The notes below the pieces were generated by a model, which saw nothing but the letters and a program-made list of their open reading frames with translations, had not been told where the DNA came from and did no database searches. The position numbers and the translations under genes were made by a program. Of a stretch of DNA of 64,000 nt, positions 9,229 through 18,948 are shown piece by piece. How positions within the stretch are numbered: the first letter of the stretch is position 1; each line of letters opens with the position of its first letter. Source of the DNA: Nonomuraea deserti (GTDB taxonomy: Bacteria; Actinomycetota; Actinomycetes; Streptosporangiales; Streptosporangiaceae); assembly GCF_004348685.1 (NCBI RefSeq), contig NZ_SMKO01000018.1:25135-89134 (forward strand), given 5' to 3'.

Positions 9229-9462
9229 TCAGATGTGGACGATCGGACACGTCAGGGTACGCGTGATCCCCTCCACCGCCTGAATCTGCGCGACGACGAG
9301 CTTGCCCAGCTCGTCGACGTTGTTGGCCTCCGCGCGCACGATCACGTCGTACGGCCCTGTCACGTCTTCCGCCTGAGTGACCCCGGGAATGCCGGAAATC
9401 TCGTGGGCCACGGCAGCGGCCTTGCCTACCTCGGTCTGAATAAGGATGTAGGCCTGCACCAT
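9229..9462 (-). CDS. Lrp/AsnC ligand-binding (RAM) domain protein without DNA-binding domain
   Basis: A 77-aa protein, MVQAYILIQTEVGKAAAVAH then GPYDVIVRAEANNVDELG. This is the stand-alone regulator-of-amino-acid-metabolism domain that binds amino acids in Lrp-family proteins; no helix-turn-helix is present. RBS AGGAGG precedes ATG 9462. It leads the operon with DUF3515 and is divergent from thiL. Its partner is not identifiable here. Confidence 0.93.
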   Translation of the reverse strand: MVQAYILIQTEVGKAAAVAHEISGIPGVTQAEDVTGPYDVIVRAEANNVDELGKLVVAQIQAVEGITRTLTCPIVHI

Positions 9463-9479
9463 TACGTCCTCCTGGGCGA

Positions 9480-9509
9480 TTGGATCACGCCGATGGGTAA
9501 CCGTACCCT
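9480..9509 (+). promoter_or_regulatory. Possible thiL promoter
   Basis: TTGGAT (9480-9485), an 18-base spacer and TACCCT (9504-9509) resemble a housekeeping promoter. A transcription start near 9516 would lie downstream of the first in-frame GTG of thiL (9510), which bears on the start-codon choice. Confidence 0.35.
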
Positions 9510-10478
9510 GTGTGCGTCAGGAGGTGCGTCATCACAGTCGGAGATCTCGGCGAATTCGGTGTGGTAAATCGTATTACCGGACGCCTTCCCCAGGGTGCGG
9601 CGGTGATACTCGGGCCGGGTGACGACGCCGCCGTGGTGGCCGCGCCCGACAGGCGTGTCGTGGTCTCGACCGACCTGCTGCTGGAGGGCCGGCACTTCCG
9701 CCGCGACTGGTCCGGCGGCTATGACGTGGGGCGCAAGGCCGCGGCCCAGAACCTCGCCGACGTGGCCGCCATGGGCGCTGTCCCCACCTCGATCGTGGTG
9801 GGGCTCGGCATCCCCGCCGACCTGCCCCTGACCTGGCTCGACGAGCTGACCGACGGGTTCCGCGACGAGTGTGCCGTGGTCGGCGCCAGTGTGGCCGGCG
9901 GCGACGTCACCCGGTGTGACCAGGTCGTCATCGGGGTGACCGCGCTGGGCGATCTGGAGGGGCGTGCTCCCGTGCTCCGCTCGGGAGCCCGGCCGGGGCA
10001 CGTGGTGGCGGTGACGGGCCGGCTCGGGTACGCGGCCGCCGGATGGGCGCTGCTGGAGGAGGGCCTGCCGGCCGGCTCGTCGGCCCTGGAGGAGGTCGTG
10101 GCCGGGCATCGCAGGCCGTCCCCTCCGTACGCGATGGGGCCGCGGGCGGCCGAGCTGGGCGCCCGCGCGATGCTCGATGTCAGTGACGGGCTGCTGCAGG
10201 ACCTCGGCCACGTCGCCGAGGCCAGCGGGGTGCGGATCGAGCTGGATCCCCAGTCGTTCGCCGTGGCGGAGCCGGTCGCGGTGGCGGCGAAGGAGGTGGG
10301 TGCCGATCCGCTGGAGTGGGTGCTCACGGGGGGTGAGGATCACGCGCTCGCGGCGGTTTTCCCTCCAGAGGTACGCCTGCCGGAATCGTGGCAGGTCGTG
10401 GGCCGCGTGGTCGAAGGTGCCGGCGTCGTGGTGTATGGCCGGGAGATCGGACGTCGCGGCTGGGATCACTTTGAGTGA
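9510..10478 (+). CDS. thiL: Thiamine-monophosphate kinase
   Basis: ThiL, up to 322 aa, phosphorylates thiamine monophosphate to the diphosphate cofactor. GPGDDAAVV near the N-terminus is the metal/ATP motif, followed by DLLLEGRHFRRDW and AGGDVTRCD. The start is uncertain. GTG 9510 is the only conventional start before the conserved TVGDLGEFG. A perfect AGGAGG (9519-9524) lies inside that extension, six bases before an ATC codon at 9531. It is divergent from the Lrp-type gene. Confidence 0.93.
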   Translation: MCVRRCVITVGDLGEFGVVNRITGRLPQGAAVILGPGDDAAVVAAPDRRVVVSTDLLLEGRHFRRDWSGGYDVGRKAAAQNLADVAAMGAVPTSIVVGLGIPADLPLTWLDELTDGFRDECAVVGASVAGGDVTRCDQVVIGVTALGDLEGRAPVLRSGARPGHVVAVTGRLGYAAAGWALLEEGLPAGSSALEEVVAGHRRPSPPYAMGPRAAELGARAMLDVSDGLLQDLGHVAEASGVRIELDPQSFAVAEPVAVAAKEVGADPLEWVLTGGEDHALAAVFPPEVRLPESWQVVGRVVEGAGVVVYGREIGRRGWDHFE

Positions 10479-10603
10479 CTACTTGTCCCGATTTGCGTGA
10501 AAGTTTCCGGATTTGGGGCGTGACTAGCGGGATTGTTGTGACAGCGGCGTAGTGAAGGTGTTATGAAGATTGGCGGCCACTGTAACCGGGAGAAAGGGCA
10601 GCC

Positions 10604-12391
10604 ATGGGCCGCCACGGCACAGGTGGATCCGAAGACGGGGACGAACGGGGGAACGGCAGCGCATTCTGGGGTCCTGACGAGGAGGTCGAGCAGCAGCCAG
10701 GCTGGCCTTCCCTGCCGGACCAGCCCGAGGTGACGGGCCAGTGGGCTCCCATGCCACGGCGTACGGACGCACCGCCGCCGCGCGCGCCGCAGTCCGAGCC
10801 GTTCGAGACCACCGGAGCCTTCGCGCTGCCCGCCGACGCCGCCAGCGGATTCCCACCGGCCAGCGACTCCAGGAGCCCGTTCCAGCCGCCTCAGAGGGGC
10901 GAGGAGGCCGGGCCGATGGAGACGACGGGCGCGTTCGCCCGCCCGCCCGAGTGGGGCCCGCCCGCCGACCGACCCTTCAACCGACCCGGCGCAGGCCCTA
11001 CGGGTGATCCCGCCGACCAGACGGCTGTGTTCGGCGGACCCGCCGGCATGCCGGCTCCCGGGGCCCCGGGTTCGGGCCATGCGAGCGCCTTCAGCCGTCC
11101 CGCGGACGACGGGCAGTTCGGCGACCCGGCCCACCAGCCGTTCGGCGACCCCGCCCACCAGCCGTTCGGCGGCCCTGCGAACCAGCCTGGTCCGTTCGGC
11201 GCACCCGGAGAACGTTCTGATCCGTTCGCATCGGACGACAGGTCCGGGCCGTTCGGGGGGCCGGACGACCGGACCGCGTTCTTCGACGGTGCCGCGGATC
11301 GTTCCGGGTTCTTCGACGAGCCCGATGACCGTACCGCCAGATTCGACGTACCCCCGGGCCCTGTCCACAGCAGCGGCCCGCCCGAGCCCGGCGACGTCAA
11401 GGTGGCCGGAGCGCCGACCGCCGCGCACGCGCCGGCCTGGGCCAATACGGAGACCGGGTTCCTGGGCTCCGGCTGGTCGTCCGACTCCGGCCCCGGCGAG
11501 CCTGAGGAGCCCCGCGACCGTCGCGGCCGCCGCAAGGGCCGCCGTGACGACGAGCTGCTCCCCGGCGCCTCGCCGAGCGGCGGCAAGGGCCGGGTCGCGC
11601 TGCTGTCCGTCGCCGCCGTGGCCGTCGTGCTCGGCGGCACCGTGGCGGGCGTCAAGTTCATGAGCACCTCCGGCGGCACGGACAAGTGCGCCGGCACCAC
11701 GTGCGCGGCCGTGCAGGGCGCCACCAACCGGCCGGGACCGGAGGTCTCCCAGCCTCCCGTGGAGGAGACCGAGCCGGAAGAGGAGCCCTCGGACGAGCCG
11801 GTGAAGGACACCGGACCGGCCGAGACCCCGACGCCCACCGTCACGTATAATCCGCGCCCGCGCCACACGGAGCAGGCCAGGCCGACGCCCACCAAGACCA
11901 GGGTGAAGAAGTCGAAGGAGCCGGCCAAGGAGCCCGCGCAGGAGCCGGCGCAGGAGCCGGACGAGGAGAGCGTGCCTCAGGACACGCCGATGGACCAGCC
12001 CTCCTCCGTGGACGCCGACATCGGCGCCGCCCCGACCACCACCAGCGTCCCTGAGCCCACGGACAGCGGATCCTTCGGGTCGCCGCCCGGCACCGGCTCG
12101 GTGAACGTCCAGCAGACCATCAGACAGCGGATGACCACGTACGCGGTCAACCTGCGCCTCTCCAACACCTCGACGGAGACGCTGCAGAACCCCACGGTCT
12201 CCGTCCCGGTCGAGGGCAGGGTCGTGGACGTACGGGGCGCCGACTGGACGCAGGACGGCGACCTGCTGATCCTCGACGTGTCGGCGCAGCTGGCCGCAGG
12301 GGCGACGGTCGAGGTGTCGTTCACCGCGACGGGCAGGGGAGCGCCGGCGGCCAACTGCGGGATGGTCACCGGGGAGTGCGTCGTCAGCTGA
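10604..12391 (+). CDS. Proline-rich single-pass membrane protein with CBM2-like C-terminal domain
   Basis: A 595-aa protein. Residues 1-300 are low-complexity (Pro, Gly, Asp, Phe) with repeats such as GDPAHQPF and '[12 protein letters not shown]', and are probably cytoplasmic and disordered. A basic stretch (RRGRRKGRR) precedes one membrane helix ([20 protein letters not shown]). Outside follow two close cysteines (KCAGTTCAA), a Glu/Pro-rich stalk and a C-terminal beta domain ([15 protein letters not shown] ... [19 protein letters not shown]) resembling family 2 carbohydrate-binding modules. Function is unknown; polysaccharide binding at the cell surface is an inference. RBS GGGAGAAAGGG. Confidence 0.8.
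   Translation: MGRHGTGGSEDGDERGNGSAFWGPDEEVEQQPGWPSLPDQPEVTGQWAPMPRRTDAPPPRAPQSEPFETTGAFALPADAASGFPPASDSRSPFQPPQRGEEAGPMETTGAFARPPEWGPPADRPFNRPGAGPTGDPADQTAVFGGPAGMPAPGAPGSGHASAFSRPADDGQFGDPAHQPFGDPAHQPFGGPANQPGPFGAPGERSDPFASDDRSGPFGGPDDRTAFFDGAADRSGFFDEPDDRTARFDVPPGPVHSSGPPEPGDVKVAGAPTAAHAPAWANTETGFLGSGWSSDSGPGEPEEPRDRRGRRKGRRDDELLPGASPSGGKGRVALLSVAAVAVVLGGTVAGVKFMSTSGGTDKCAGTTCAAVQGATNRPGPEVSQPPVEETEPEEEPSDEPVKDTGPAETPTPTVTYNPRPRHTEQARPTPTKTRVKKSKEPAKEPAQEPAQEPDEESVPQDTPMDQPSSVDADIGAAPTTTSVPEPTDSGSFGSPPGTGSVNVQQTIRQRMTTYAVNLRLSNTSTETLQNPTVSVPVEGRVVDVRGADWTQDGDLLILDVSAQLAAGATVEVSFTATGRGAPAANCGMVTGECVVS
11117..11188 (+). repeat. Three 24-bp in-frame repeats
   Basis: Units at 11117, 11141 and 11165 (TTCGGCGACC...) encode successive octapeptides of the type FGDPAHQP, the third diverged (FGGPANQP). 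They lie within the disordered part of the membrane protein. Confidence 0.85.
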
Positions 12392-12408
12392 GTGGTTGGA
12401 TAGGGGAC

Positions 12409-13236
12409 ATGACGGAGCGATCCCCGCAAAGCGCCCCTTCCACTGCGGTTCTCACCCCGCCACGCGTGCTGACCGTCGCCGGCTCCGACTCAGGGGGCGG
12501 CGCGGGCATCCAGGCCGACCTGAAGACCATGATGGCCATGGGCGTCCACGGCATGAGCGTCATCGCCGCCGTGACCGCCCAGAACTCGCTGGGCGTCCAG
12601 GGTTACTGGGAGCTGCCGCCCGAGGCCGTGCGCGCGCAGCTCGACTCGGTGCTCGGCGACATCGGCGCGCAGGCGGTGAAGACCGGCATGCTCGCCTCGC
12701 CGGTGCTGGTGGAGACGGTGGCCGACGCGCTCGGCCCATACGACGCGCCGCTGGTCGTGGACCCCGTCGGGGTGTCGAAGCACGGCAACTCGTTGCTCGC
12801 TCCCGAAGCCGTCGAGACGATGAGGACGCGCCTGCTGCCCGTGGCCACCGTGGTGACGCCGAACCTGTGGGAGGTGGAGCAGCTCACCTCGGTCAAGGTC
12901 GAGGACGAGGACGGCCTGCGCAGGGCCGCCGACGCCGTACTGGAGCTGGGGCCCGCCTGGGCGCTGATCAAGGGCGGCCACCTGCCCGGCGACCCGGTCG
13001 ACCTGCTCACCGACGGCACAGAGGAGTTCCGCTTCGCCGCGGAACGCCTCGACAACCGCCACACCCACGGCACGGGCTGCACGCTCGCCTCGGCCATCGC
13101 CTCCCGCCTGGCGGTTGGCGACGACGTGCCGTCAGCGGTGGGCAAGGCAAAGGAGTACGTGACGGGAGCGATCGCCAGGGGTTTCCCCCTGGGCGGCGGC
13201 ATCGGCCCCGTCGACCACGCCTGGCGCTGGCGCTGA
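12409..13236 (+). CDS. thiD: Hydroxymethylpyrimidine/phosphomethylpyrimidine kinase
   Basis: ThiD, 275 aa, a ribokinase-fold enzyme that phosphorylates HMP and HMP-P for thiamine synthesis. Motifs: [19 protein letters not shown] at the N-terminus, [11 protein letters not shown], and the anion-hole/catalytic base [14 protein letters not shown] near the C-terminus. ATG 12409 gives a family-sized N-terminus; an upstream in-frame start at 12376 overlaps the previous gene. It is functionally linked to thiL 2 kb upstream. No TPP riboswitch was seen. Confidence 0.96.
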   Translation: MTERSPQSAPSTAVLTPPRVLTVAGSDSGGGAGIQADLKTMMAMGVHGMSVIAAVTAQNSLGVQGYWELPPEAVRAQLDSVLGDIGAQAVKTGMLASPVLVETVADALGPYDAPLVVDPVGVSKHGNSLLAPEAVETMRTRLLPVATVVTPNLWEVEQLTSVKVEDEDGLRRAADAVLELGPAWALIKGGHLPGDPVDLLTDGTEEFRFAAERLDNRHTHGTGCTLASAIASRLAVGDDVPSAVGKAKEYVTGAIARGFPLGGGIGPVDHAWRWR

Positions 13237-13640
13237 CCGTCTCGCCAGACCCTCAGCCACCCGTTCGAGCGAGGGAAGACCGCACGCCGCTCGCCGGGAC
13301 GCTGAACCGCCCTCAGCTCGCCGGGCGCGCCAGGGGACCGAAGCGCCGCCCGCGCCCCGCACCGGCTCTCCTGAGGCGTGCATCGCGTCCCTCACGGGGC
13401 TTCCCTCGGGGCGTGCGTCGGGCTCTTCTCGGGCCGTGTCGCGTTCCGCGCCGGGCTCTCCTGACGCCGCACGTCACGCCCCCACCGGCTCCCAGAGGCG
13501 TGCGTCGCGTCCTGACCGGCCCTCAAGGGCTTCGCCGTGGCCCGCGCCTTACCGACCCGCCCAAGCGTTCCTCGGGCCCCGGTGAGGCGCTTCGGAGGTG
13601 AGGCGGCAGGCGACGAGCGTCACGAGGGCGGGGATGACGA
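13237..13640. repeat. Gene-free stretch with degenerate GC-rich repeats
   Basis: About 400 bases between thiD and the rpmB terminator hold no convincing gene. From about 13361 to 13535 a loose repeat of roughly 35-45 bases recurs, recognisable by cores such as GGCTCTCCTGAGGCGTGCAT (13364 on) and related GGCTCTCCTGACG and GGCTCCCAGAGGCGTGCG copies. It looks like an eroded tandem array. All frames give low-complexity Arg/Pro-rich products. Confidence 0.5.
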
Positions 13641-13674
13641 AAGCCCGCCGGTTCCCTCGGGAACGGACGGGCTT
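13641..13674 (-). terminator. rpmB terminator
   Basis: Arms 13641-13656 and 13659-13674 pair over 16 positions with two mismatches (AAGCCCG with CGGGCTT, GTTCCC with GGGAAC) around a tight loop. It lies 15 bases past the rpmB stop codon. Confidence 0.75.
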
Positions 13675-13689
13675 CGTGAGACGTGCGGA

Positions 13690-13875
13690 CTAGCGGGTGA
13701 CCTTGCCCGCCTTGATGCACGAGGTGCACACGTTCAGCTTCTTCGGCGTGCCGCCGACGACCGCGCGGACCGTCTGGATGTTGGGGTTCCAACGACGGCG
13801 GGTGCGGCGGTGGGAGTGTGACACGTTGTTGCCGAACGTCGGCCCCTTGCGGCAGACATCGCAGACGGAAGCCAC
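13690..13875 (-). CDS. rpmB: 50S ribosomal protein L28 (zinc-ribbon form)
   Basis: A 61-aa protein from GTG 13875, [20 protein letters not shown] then [11 protein letters not shown] and [14 protein letters not shown]. The two CxxC pairs are the zinc ligands of the C+ form of L28. RBS AAGGAG lies nine bases upstream. It is divergent from the DAK-type kinase, the usual arrangement in this locus. Because the zinc ligands are intact, it is not the zinc-free stress paralogue. Confidence 0.97.
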   Translation of the reverse strand: MASVCDVCRKGPTFGNNVSHSHRRTRRRWNPNIQTVRAVVGGTPKKLNVCTSCIKAGKVTR

Positions 13876-13964
13876 GGTATCGCTCCTTAAAACAGTCGAT
13901 GTAGCCCTGTCCGCGGATGAATTCCGGGCGGAGGGCATGCCGGGACAACCGGCCAGCCAGACGA

Positions 13965-14031
13965 GAATATCCGATCCACCCCGATGGGCGCGAACCAGAG
14001 CACTGGACCGGGTCCGATGCGGCGATATTCT
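13965..14031. promoter_or_regulatory. Divergent promoter pair rpmB / DAK-recG
   Basis: GAGAATATC (13963-13971) and GATATTCTC (14024-14032) form a perfect inverted repeat, giving a TATTCT -10 hexamer on each strand. On the plus strand TGGACC (14004-14009) is 16 bases upstream. On the minus strand TTCGCG (13989-13994) is 18 bases upstream. Predicted starts are near 14038 (+) and 13958 (-). Confidence 0.45.
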
Positions 14032-14073
14032 CCTCGCACAACCGTAGCGCATCGGGGAGGTCGGAGGGCCGGC

Positions 14074-15621
14074 ATGAAGATCCTCGACCCGCCCGCCGTG
14101 CGCCGCTGGGCCCGCCTGGCAGCCGACGCGCTGGGCCAGGCCAGGACGGAGATCGACGCGCTCAACGTGTTCCCCGTCGCCGACGGCGACACCGGCACCA
14201 ACCTGCACCTGACCATGCTGTCGGCGGCCGAGGCCGTCGAGTCGCTGCCCGACGACGTGGACGCGGCAGTGGTGTGGCAGACCCTCTCGTACGGCGCCCT
14301 CGTCGGGGCGCGCGGCAACTCCGGGGTGATCGTCAGCCAGGCGCTGCGCGGTCTCGCCGAGGTGCTGAAGGACGGTCCCGACCTGCGCGCCGGGCTGCTC
14401 AGGGCCGCCACGCTGGCCAGGGAGGCGGTGGCCAGGCCGGTCGAGGGCACGGTGCTGAGCGTGCTGGAGTCCGCCGCCAGAGCCGTCCAGGACACCGACG
14501 GCGGAGACCTGGAGGCGGTGGCGCGGCAGGCGGCGGAGGAGGCCAGGGTCGCGCTGCGCCGGACGACCGGCCAGCTCGATGTGCTGGCCCGCAGCGGCGT
14601 CGTGGACGCGGGCGGCGCCGGTGCGGCGATCGTGCTCGAGACGCTCGCCTCCGTGATCACCGGCTCGTCCGCCGGCCACTACGACGTTCCCGCGCCGACC
14701 GCGCGGGTGGCACCGATGGCGGAGGTGGGGGCGGGATACGAGGTGATGTACCTGCTGGACGCCGGTGACCGCGCGGTGCGCACGCTGCGCGAGGAGCTCG
14801 ACGCCATGGGCGACTCGCTGGTCGTGGTCGGCGGCGAGGGACTGTGGAACGTGCACGTCCACGTGGCCGAGGCGGGCCCGGCGGTCGAGGCGGGGCTGCG
14901 GGCGGGCAGGCCGCACCGGATCCGGATCACGTACCTGGCCGAACGCACCCACCGCGGCGGCGCGGGCAGGGGCGTGGTGGCGGTGGCCGCGGGTGACGGG
15001 ATCGCGGCGCTGTTCGAGGAGTGCGGCGCGGTCGTGGTGCGGCGCGCCCCCGGCGCCAGGCCCACGCTGCCCGCCATGCTGGCCGCGATCAGGCAGGCGG
15101 GCGGCGAGGTGGCCGTCCTGCCGAACGACGAGGGCGTCAGGGCGGTCGCCGCCGCGGCCGCGGAGATCGCCCGCGAGGACGGCGCCACGATCAGCGTGCT
15201 GCCCACGGAAGCCACCGTGCAGGGGCTGGCGGCGCTGGCCGTACACGATCCGCTGCGCCGTTTCGACGACGACGTGGTCGCGATGACGGACGCGGCGGGC
15301 CACACGCGGCGCGGTCACGTGACGGTGGCCGACAGGGAGGCGTTCACCAGCGCGGGGTTGTGCCGCCCCGGTGACGTGCTCGGCCTGATCGACGGGGACG
15401 TGGCCGTGATCGGCGACACGATCGACCACGTGGCCACCACGGTCGTGGACCGGATGGTGGCGGGCGGCGGCGAGCTGGTCACCCTGGTCACGGGCGCGCA
15501 GGCGCCCGCCGGCCTCGCCGGCCGCGTCGAGGACCATCTCAGGCGTACGCGCCCCGACGTCGACCTCGTCGTGTACGACGGCGAGCAGGGCGGCTACCCG
15601 CTCCTCATCGGGGTGGAGTGA
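14074..15621 (+). CDS. DAK2/DegV-type kinase (FakA-like, dihydroxyacetone-kinase-related)
   Basis: A 515-aa protein. The N-terminal DhaL-like domain carries the ADP/Mg motif [15 protein letters not shown] and [12 protein letters not shown]; the C-terminal half resembles the FakA/DegV-associated domain. FakA in firmicutes phosphorylates fatty acids bound to FakB; in actinomycetes this gene is a constant upstream neighbour of recG and its substrate is not settled. ATG 14074 follows GGAGGGCC; frames open upstream but without similarity. The 3' end is duplicated in tandem past the stop. Confidence 0.88.
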   Translation: MKILDPPAVRRWARLAADALGQARTEIDALNVFPVADGDTGTNLHLTMLSAAEAVESLPDDVDAAVVWQTLSYGALVGARGNSGVIVSQALRGLAEVLKDGPDLRAGLLRAATLAREAVARPVEGTVLSVLESAARAVQDTDGGDLEAVARQAAEEARVALRRTTGQLDVLARSGVVDAGGAGAAIVLETLASVITGSSAGHYDVPAPTARVAPMAEVGAGYEVMYLLDAGDRAVRTLREELDAMGDSLVVVGGEGLWNVHVHVAEAGPAVEAGLRAGRPHRIRITYLAERTHRGGAGRGVVAVAAGDGIAALFEECGAVVVRRAPGARPTLPAMLAAIRQAGGEVAVLPNDEGVRAVAAAAAEIAREDGATISVLPTEATVQGLAALAVHDPLRRFDDDVVAMTDAAGHTRRGHVTVADREAFTSAGLCRPGDVLGLIDGDVAVIGDTIDHVATTVVDRMVAGGGELVTLVTGAQAPAGLAGRVEDHLRRTRPDVDLVVYDGEQGGYPLLIGVE

Positions 15622-15728
15622 CGGCGAGCAGGGCATGGAATGACGGCGAGCACGGCGGTTGCCCGCTTCTCGTCGGGGTGGAATGACGGCGAGCGAGGCA
15701 GTTACCCGCTCCTGGTCGGCGTGGAATG
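15578..15728 (+). repeat. 43-bp tandem repeat derived from the 3' end of the DAK gene
   Basis: Unit 1 (15578-15620) is coding and ends in the gene's stop. Unit 2 (15621-15642) is internally deleted to 22 bases. Units 3 (15643-15685) and 4 (15686-15728) are full length. All begin ACGGCGAGC and end GTGGARTG followed by A, so each recreates a TGA. Units 3 and 4 differ by several substitutions, so the array is not very recent. Confidence 0.88.
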
Positions 15729-15890
15729 ACGGCGGGCGCCGTCCCGCGGGAGTGCTCGCCGGGTCGGAGGCCGGAGGACCCGGCGGGCGCGGTCCGTGTG
15801 GGCCCGGATTCCCGGTGAAGGCCGTCCGAGCGGCACGCGGGCGGCTCAGGAGGGGATTCCTGTCGGCCTCAGGCGGTAGAACTAAGTGCC

Positions 15891-18065
15891 GTGAGCCGTT
15901 TCGACGAGCCTCTGACGAAGGCCCTCGACCCGAAGACCGCCAAGCTGCTGCACAGCGTGCTCGGCCTGGAGACGGTCGGTGACCTGCTGCGCCACTATCC
16001 GCGCCGCTATGCCGAGCGCGGCGAGCTGACCTCGCTCGACGCGCTCGCGGTCGACGAGCACGTCACGGTGGTCGGCGAGGTGACCAGGCTGATGCGCAAG
16101 CCCATGCGCAACCGGGGCGGCACCTGGCTGGAGGTCGAGATCGTCGACGGCAACGGCAACCGGCTCTACCTGTCGTTCTTCGGCAAGGGCTCCCACGTGG
16201 CCGAGTCGCGGCTCAAGCCGGGGCGGCGCGGGATGTTCGCCGGCAAGGTGGGGTTGTTCGGCGCGCGGGCCAAGCCGCGCTGGCAGCTCGCTCACCCGGA
16301 GTTCGAGCTGTTCGAGGAGGGTGAGGCGAGCGCGGAGGAGTTCGCGGCAGCGCCGGTGCCGATCTACCCGGCGGGCAAGGACCTGACGCCGTGGGCGATC
16401 AGGCGCGCGGTGGGCGTCGTGCTCGACACGCTGGGCCCGCTCGAGGATCCGCTGCCCGCCGAGCTGCGGGCCCGCCACGGTCTGCAGGATCTGGGCGAGG
16501 CGCTCGTGGCCATCCACCGGCCGAGAGACTTCGCCGAGGTCGGCAGGGCCCGCAAGCGGCTCAAGTTCGACGAGGCGTTCGTGCTGCAGGCGGTGCTGCT
16601 CCAGAGGCGGCAGGCGGCCACCGCCTGGCCCGCCAGGTCCAGGCCCAGGCGGTCCGGCGGCATGCTCGACGACTTCGACGCGCGGCTGCCGTTCTCGCTG
16701 ACGGAGGGGCAGGCGAAGGTCGGCGAGGAGATCGCCGCCGACCTCGCGCTGGAGCATCCGATGCACCGGCTCCTGCAGGGAGAGGTCGGCGCGGGCAAGA
16801 CGGTGGTGGCGCTGCGCGCGATGCTCCAAGTGGTCGACGCGGGCGGCCAGGCGGCGCTGCTCGCGCCCACCGAGGTGCTCGCCCAGCAGCACCACCGCTC
16901 GATCACCACCATGCTGGGCGACCTGGCGCAGGGCGGCATGTTCGGGGGGACGGCCGTCACCCTGCTGACCGGCTCGATGGGCGCCGCGGCCCGCCGTTCC
17001 GCGCTGCTCGACGCCGCCTCCGGCACGGCGGGCATCGTGGTCGGCACGCACGCGCTGCTGCAGGAGCACGTCCAGTTCGCCGACCTCGGGCTGGTCGTGG
17101 TCGACGAGCAGCACCGGTTCGGGGTGGAGCAGCGCGACGCGCTGCGCGAGAAGGCGGGCGGGACGCGCCCGCACGTCCTGGTGATGACGGCCACGCCGAT
17201 CCCGCGCACGGTCGCGATGACGGTCTTCGGCGACCTGGAGGTCTCGACGTTGTCCCAGCTCCCGTCGGGTCGTGCCCCCATCACCACCCACGTCGTTCCG
17301 GCCGCCGAGAAGCCCCACTACCTCGAACGCACCTGGGAGCGGGTCAGGGAGGAGGTGGCGCTGGGGCGGCAGGCCTACATCGTGTGCCCCCGCATCGGCG
17401 ACCTGGAGGGCGACGAGGGCGATCTGGCGACCCCCGCCGACGAGGAGCGCCGCCCGCCGCTCGCGGTGCTCGACGTGGCCAAGCTCCTGTCCGAGGGACC
17501 CTTCCACGACCTGCGGGTCGGCACGCTGCACGGCAAGCTGCCCCCGGAGGAGAAGGACGCGCTCATGCGCGCCTTCACGCGGGGCGAGCTCGACGTCCTG
17601 GTGGCCACCACGGTCATCGAGGTCGGAGTCGATGTGCCCAACTCCTCCGTCATGATCATCATGGACGCCGACCGCTTCGGCGTCTCCCAGCTCCACCAGC
17701 TGCGCGGCCGCGTCGGCCGGGGCGGCCTGCCCGGCCTGTGCCTCCTGGTCTCCGACTTCTCCGAGGGCACGCCGGCCCGCGCCCGCCTCGACGCGGTGGC
17801 CGCGACGCTCGACGGGTTCGAGCTGTCACGGGTCGACCTGGAGCAGCGGCGGGAGGGCGACGTCCTGGGCGCGGCGCAGTCGGGCAAGCGCTCCTCGCTG
17901 AAACTGCTGCAACTGCTCCGCGACGAGGACGTCATCGCCACGGCCAGGGAGGAGGCCGGCGCGCTGCTGGCCCGCGACCCTGAGCTCGCGTCCCACGAGG
18001 GTTTGCGTGCGGAGATCGAACGGCTGCTGGCCGACGAGCGGGCGGAATACCTGGAGAAGACCTGA
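15891..18065 (+). CDS. recG: ATP-dependent DNA helicase RecG
   Basis: RecG, 724 aa, which regresses stalled replication forks and processes Holliday junctions. An N-terminal wedge (OB) domain precedes the helicase core: Walker [13 protein letters not shown] near residue 300, [11 protein letters not shown] (motif II) near 404, TATPIPRT, and in the second RecA domain [18 protein letters not shown] and [16 protein letters not shown] 15891 lacks a strong RBS. A strong hairpin follows the gene. Confidence 0.98.
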   Translation: MSRFDEPLTKALDPKTAKLLHSVLGLETVGDLLRHYPRRYAERGELTSLDALAVDEHVTVVGEVTRLMRKPMRNRGGTWLEVEIVDGNGNRLYLSFFGKGSHVAESRLKPGRRGMFAGKVGLFGARAKPRWQLAHPEFELFEEGEASAEEFAAAPVPIYPAGKDLTPWAIRRAVGVVLDTLGPLEDPLPAELRARHGLQDLGEALVAIHRPRDFAEVGRARKRLKFDEAFVLQAVLLQRRQAATAWPARSRPRRSGGMLDDFDARLPFSLTEGQAKVGEEIAADLALEHPMHRLLQGEVGAGKTVVALRAMLQVVDAGGQAALLAPTEVLAQQHHRSITTMLGDLAQGGMFGGTAVTLLTGSMGAAARRSALLDAASGTAGIVVGTHALLQEHVQFADLGLVVVDEQHRFGVEQRDALREKAGGTRPHVLVMTATPIPRTVAMTVFGDLEVSTLSQLPSGRAPITTHVVPAAEKPHYLERTWERVREEVALGRQAYIVCPRIGDLEGDEGDLATPADEERRPPLAVLDVAKLLSEGPFHDLRVGTLHGKLPPEEKDALMRAFTRGELDVLVATTVIEVGVDVPNSSVMIIMDADRFGVSQLHQLRGRVGRGGLPGLCLLVSDFSEGTPARARLDAVAATLDGFELSRVDLEQRREGDVLGAAQSGKRSSLKLLQLLRDEDVIATAREEAGALLARDPELASHEGLRAEIERLLADERAEYLEKT

Positions 18066-18108
18066 CGCGCCGCCTCGGGCGGTCGCCGGTGCAGATGATC
18101 ATGTAAAA

Positions 18109-18158
18109 GGCCCAGCCGCGGGGACGGCCTCCCCCCGAATGCCGTCCCCGGCTGGGCC
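18109..18158 (+). terminator. recG terminator
   Basis: GGCCCAGCC (18109-18117) pairs with GGCTGGGCC (18150-18158), and GGGGACGGC pairs with GCCGTCCCC inside it after a two-base bulge. The loop is about 12 bases. It lies 44 bases past the recG stop. The remaining ~190 bases before rsmD hold no gene; a weak TTGTGC-N18-CATACG (18312-18341) could serve rsmD. Confidence 0.75.
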
Positions 18159-18355
18159 CACCCTCGGGTCAGGTGCCGAGGGAACCGGCGTGCGGAAGGG
18201 CTCACGATCACGCCGGTCGGCCTTCATGTGGGTCACCTTGAAGGCCGCAGAACTCATCATGCGGGCCGATCCCCCCGATGTGAATCACCCTTGCGTACTT
18301 GAGGCAGACACTTGTGCATCCTTGACCTGCGCGAACATACGGAACAATGGGTCAC

Positions 18356-18922
18356 ATGACGCGGATCATCGCAGGCATCGCAGGTGGCAGGCGCCTGGCC
18401 GTGCCGCCGGGGCGCGGGACGAGACCGACCAGCGACAGGGCGCGAGAAGGGATCCTCTTGACGCTCGACTCCCTTCACGGGATCCGCGACGCCCGGGTGA
18501 TCGACCTGTACGCCGGTTCGGGCGCGGTCGGGTTGGAGGCGTTGTCCAGGGGCGCGGCCGTGGCCCTGCTCGTCGAGTCCGATGCCAGGGCTGTCAGGAC
18601 GATCAGGGCCAACGTCGAGTCGCTCGGCCTCGACGGCGCCCACGTGGTGGCCGACAAGGTGACGCGGGTGCTCGGGAAAGCGCCGGATGAGCCGTATGAC
18701 ATCGTGTTCGCCGACCCGCCCTACGCCACGTCCGACGGCGAGGTGGAGCGGGTTCTGGAGTCGCTGCGCGACAACGGCTGGCTGGCAGATGAGGCGTTGG
18801 TGGCGTTCGAGCGGGAAAGCAGGGGAAAGGCCCTTATGTGGCCGGAAGGCTACGTTGAGGAGAGGGTCCGTCGATATGGTGAAGCGTCCGTTTGGTACGG
18901 TCGCGCCGCCGGGAACCCGTAG
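18356..18922 (+). CDS. rsmD: 16S rRNA guanine-966 N2-methyltransferase
   Basis: RsmD, 188 aa. MTRIIAGIAGGRRLAVPPG is the usual family start; an ATG at 18347 would add three residues. SAM-binding motif DLYAGSGAVGLEALSRGA and catalytic FADPPYA are clear. It methylates G966 of 16S rRNA in the small subunit. No Shine-Dalgarno is visible, so the mRNA may start close to the ATG. coaD follows 26 bp downstream, the normal pairing. Confidence 0.96.
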   Translation: MTRIIAGIAGGRRLAVPPGRGTRPTSDRAREGILLTLDSLHGIRDARVIDLYAGSGAVGLEALSRGAAVALLVESDARAVRTIRANVESLGLDGAHVVADKVTRVLGKAPDEPYDIVFADPPYATSDGEVERVLESLRDNGWLADEALVAFERESRGKALMWPEGYVEERVRRYGEASVWYGRAAGNP

Positions 18923-18948
18923 ACCTGCCCGTAGACCTGGGAGGCGTC

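Noticed and set aside
12409..13236. TPP riboswitch near thiL/thiD
   Set aside because: No CUGAGA-containing THI-box core was found upstream of either gene.
14024..14032. GAGAATATC/GATATTCTC inverted repeat as a zinc (Zur) operator for rpmB
   Set aside because: The two arms are 52 bp apart and each is better explained as a -10 element; L28 here is the zinc-containing form, which is not the usual Zur target.
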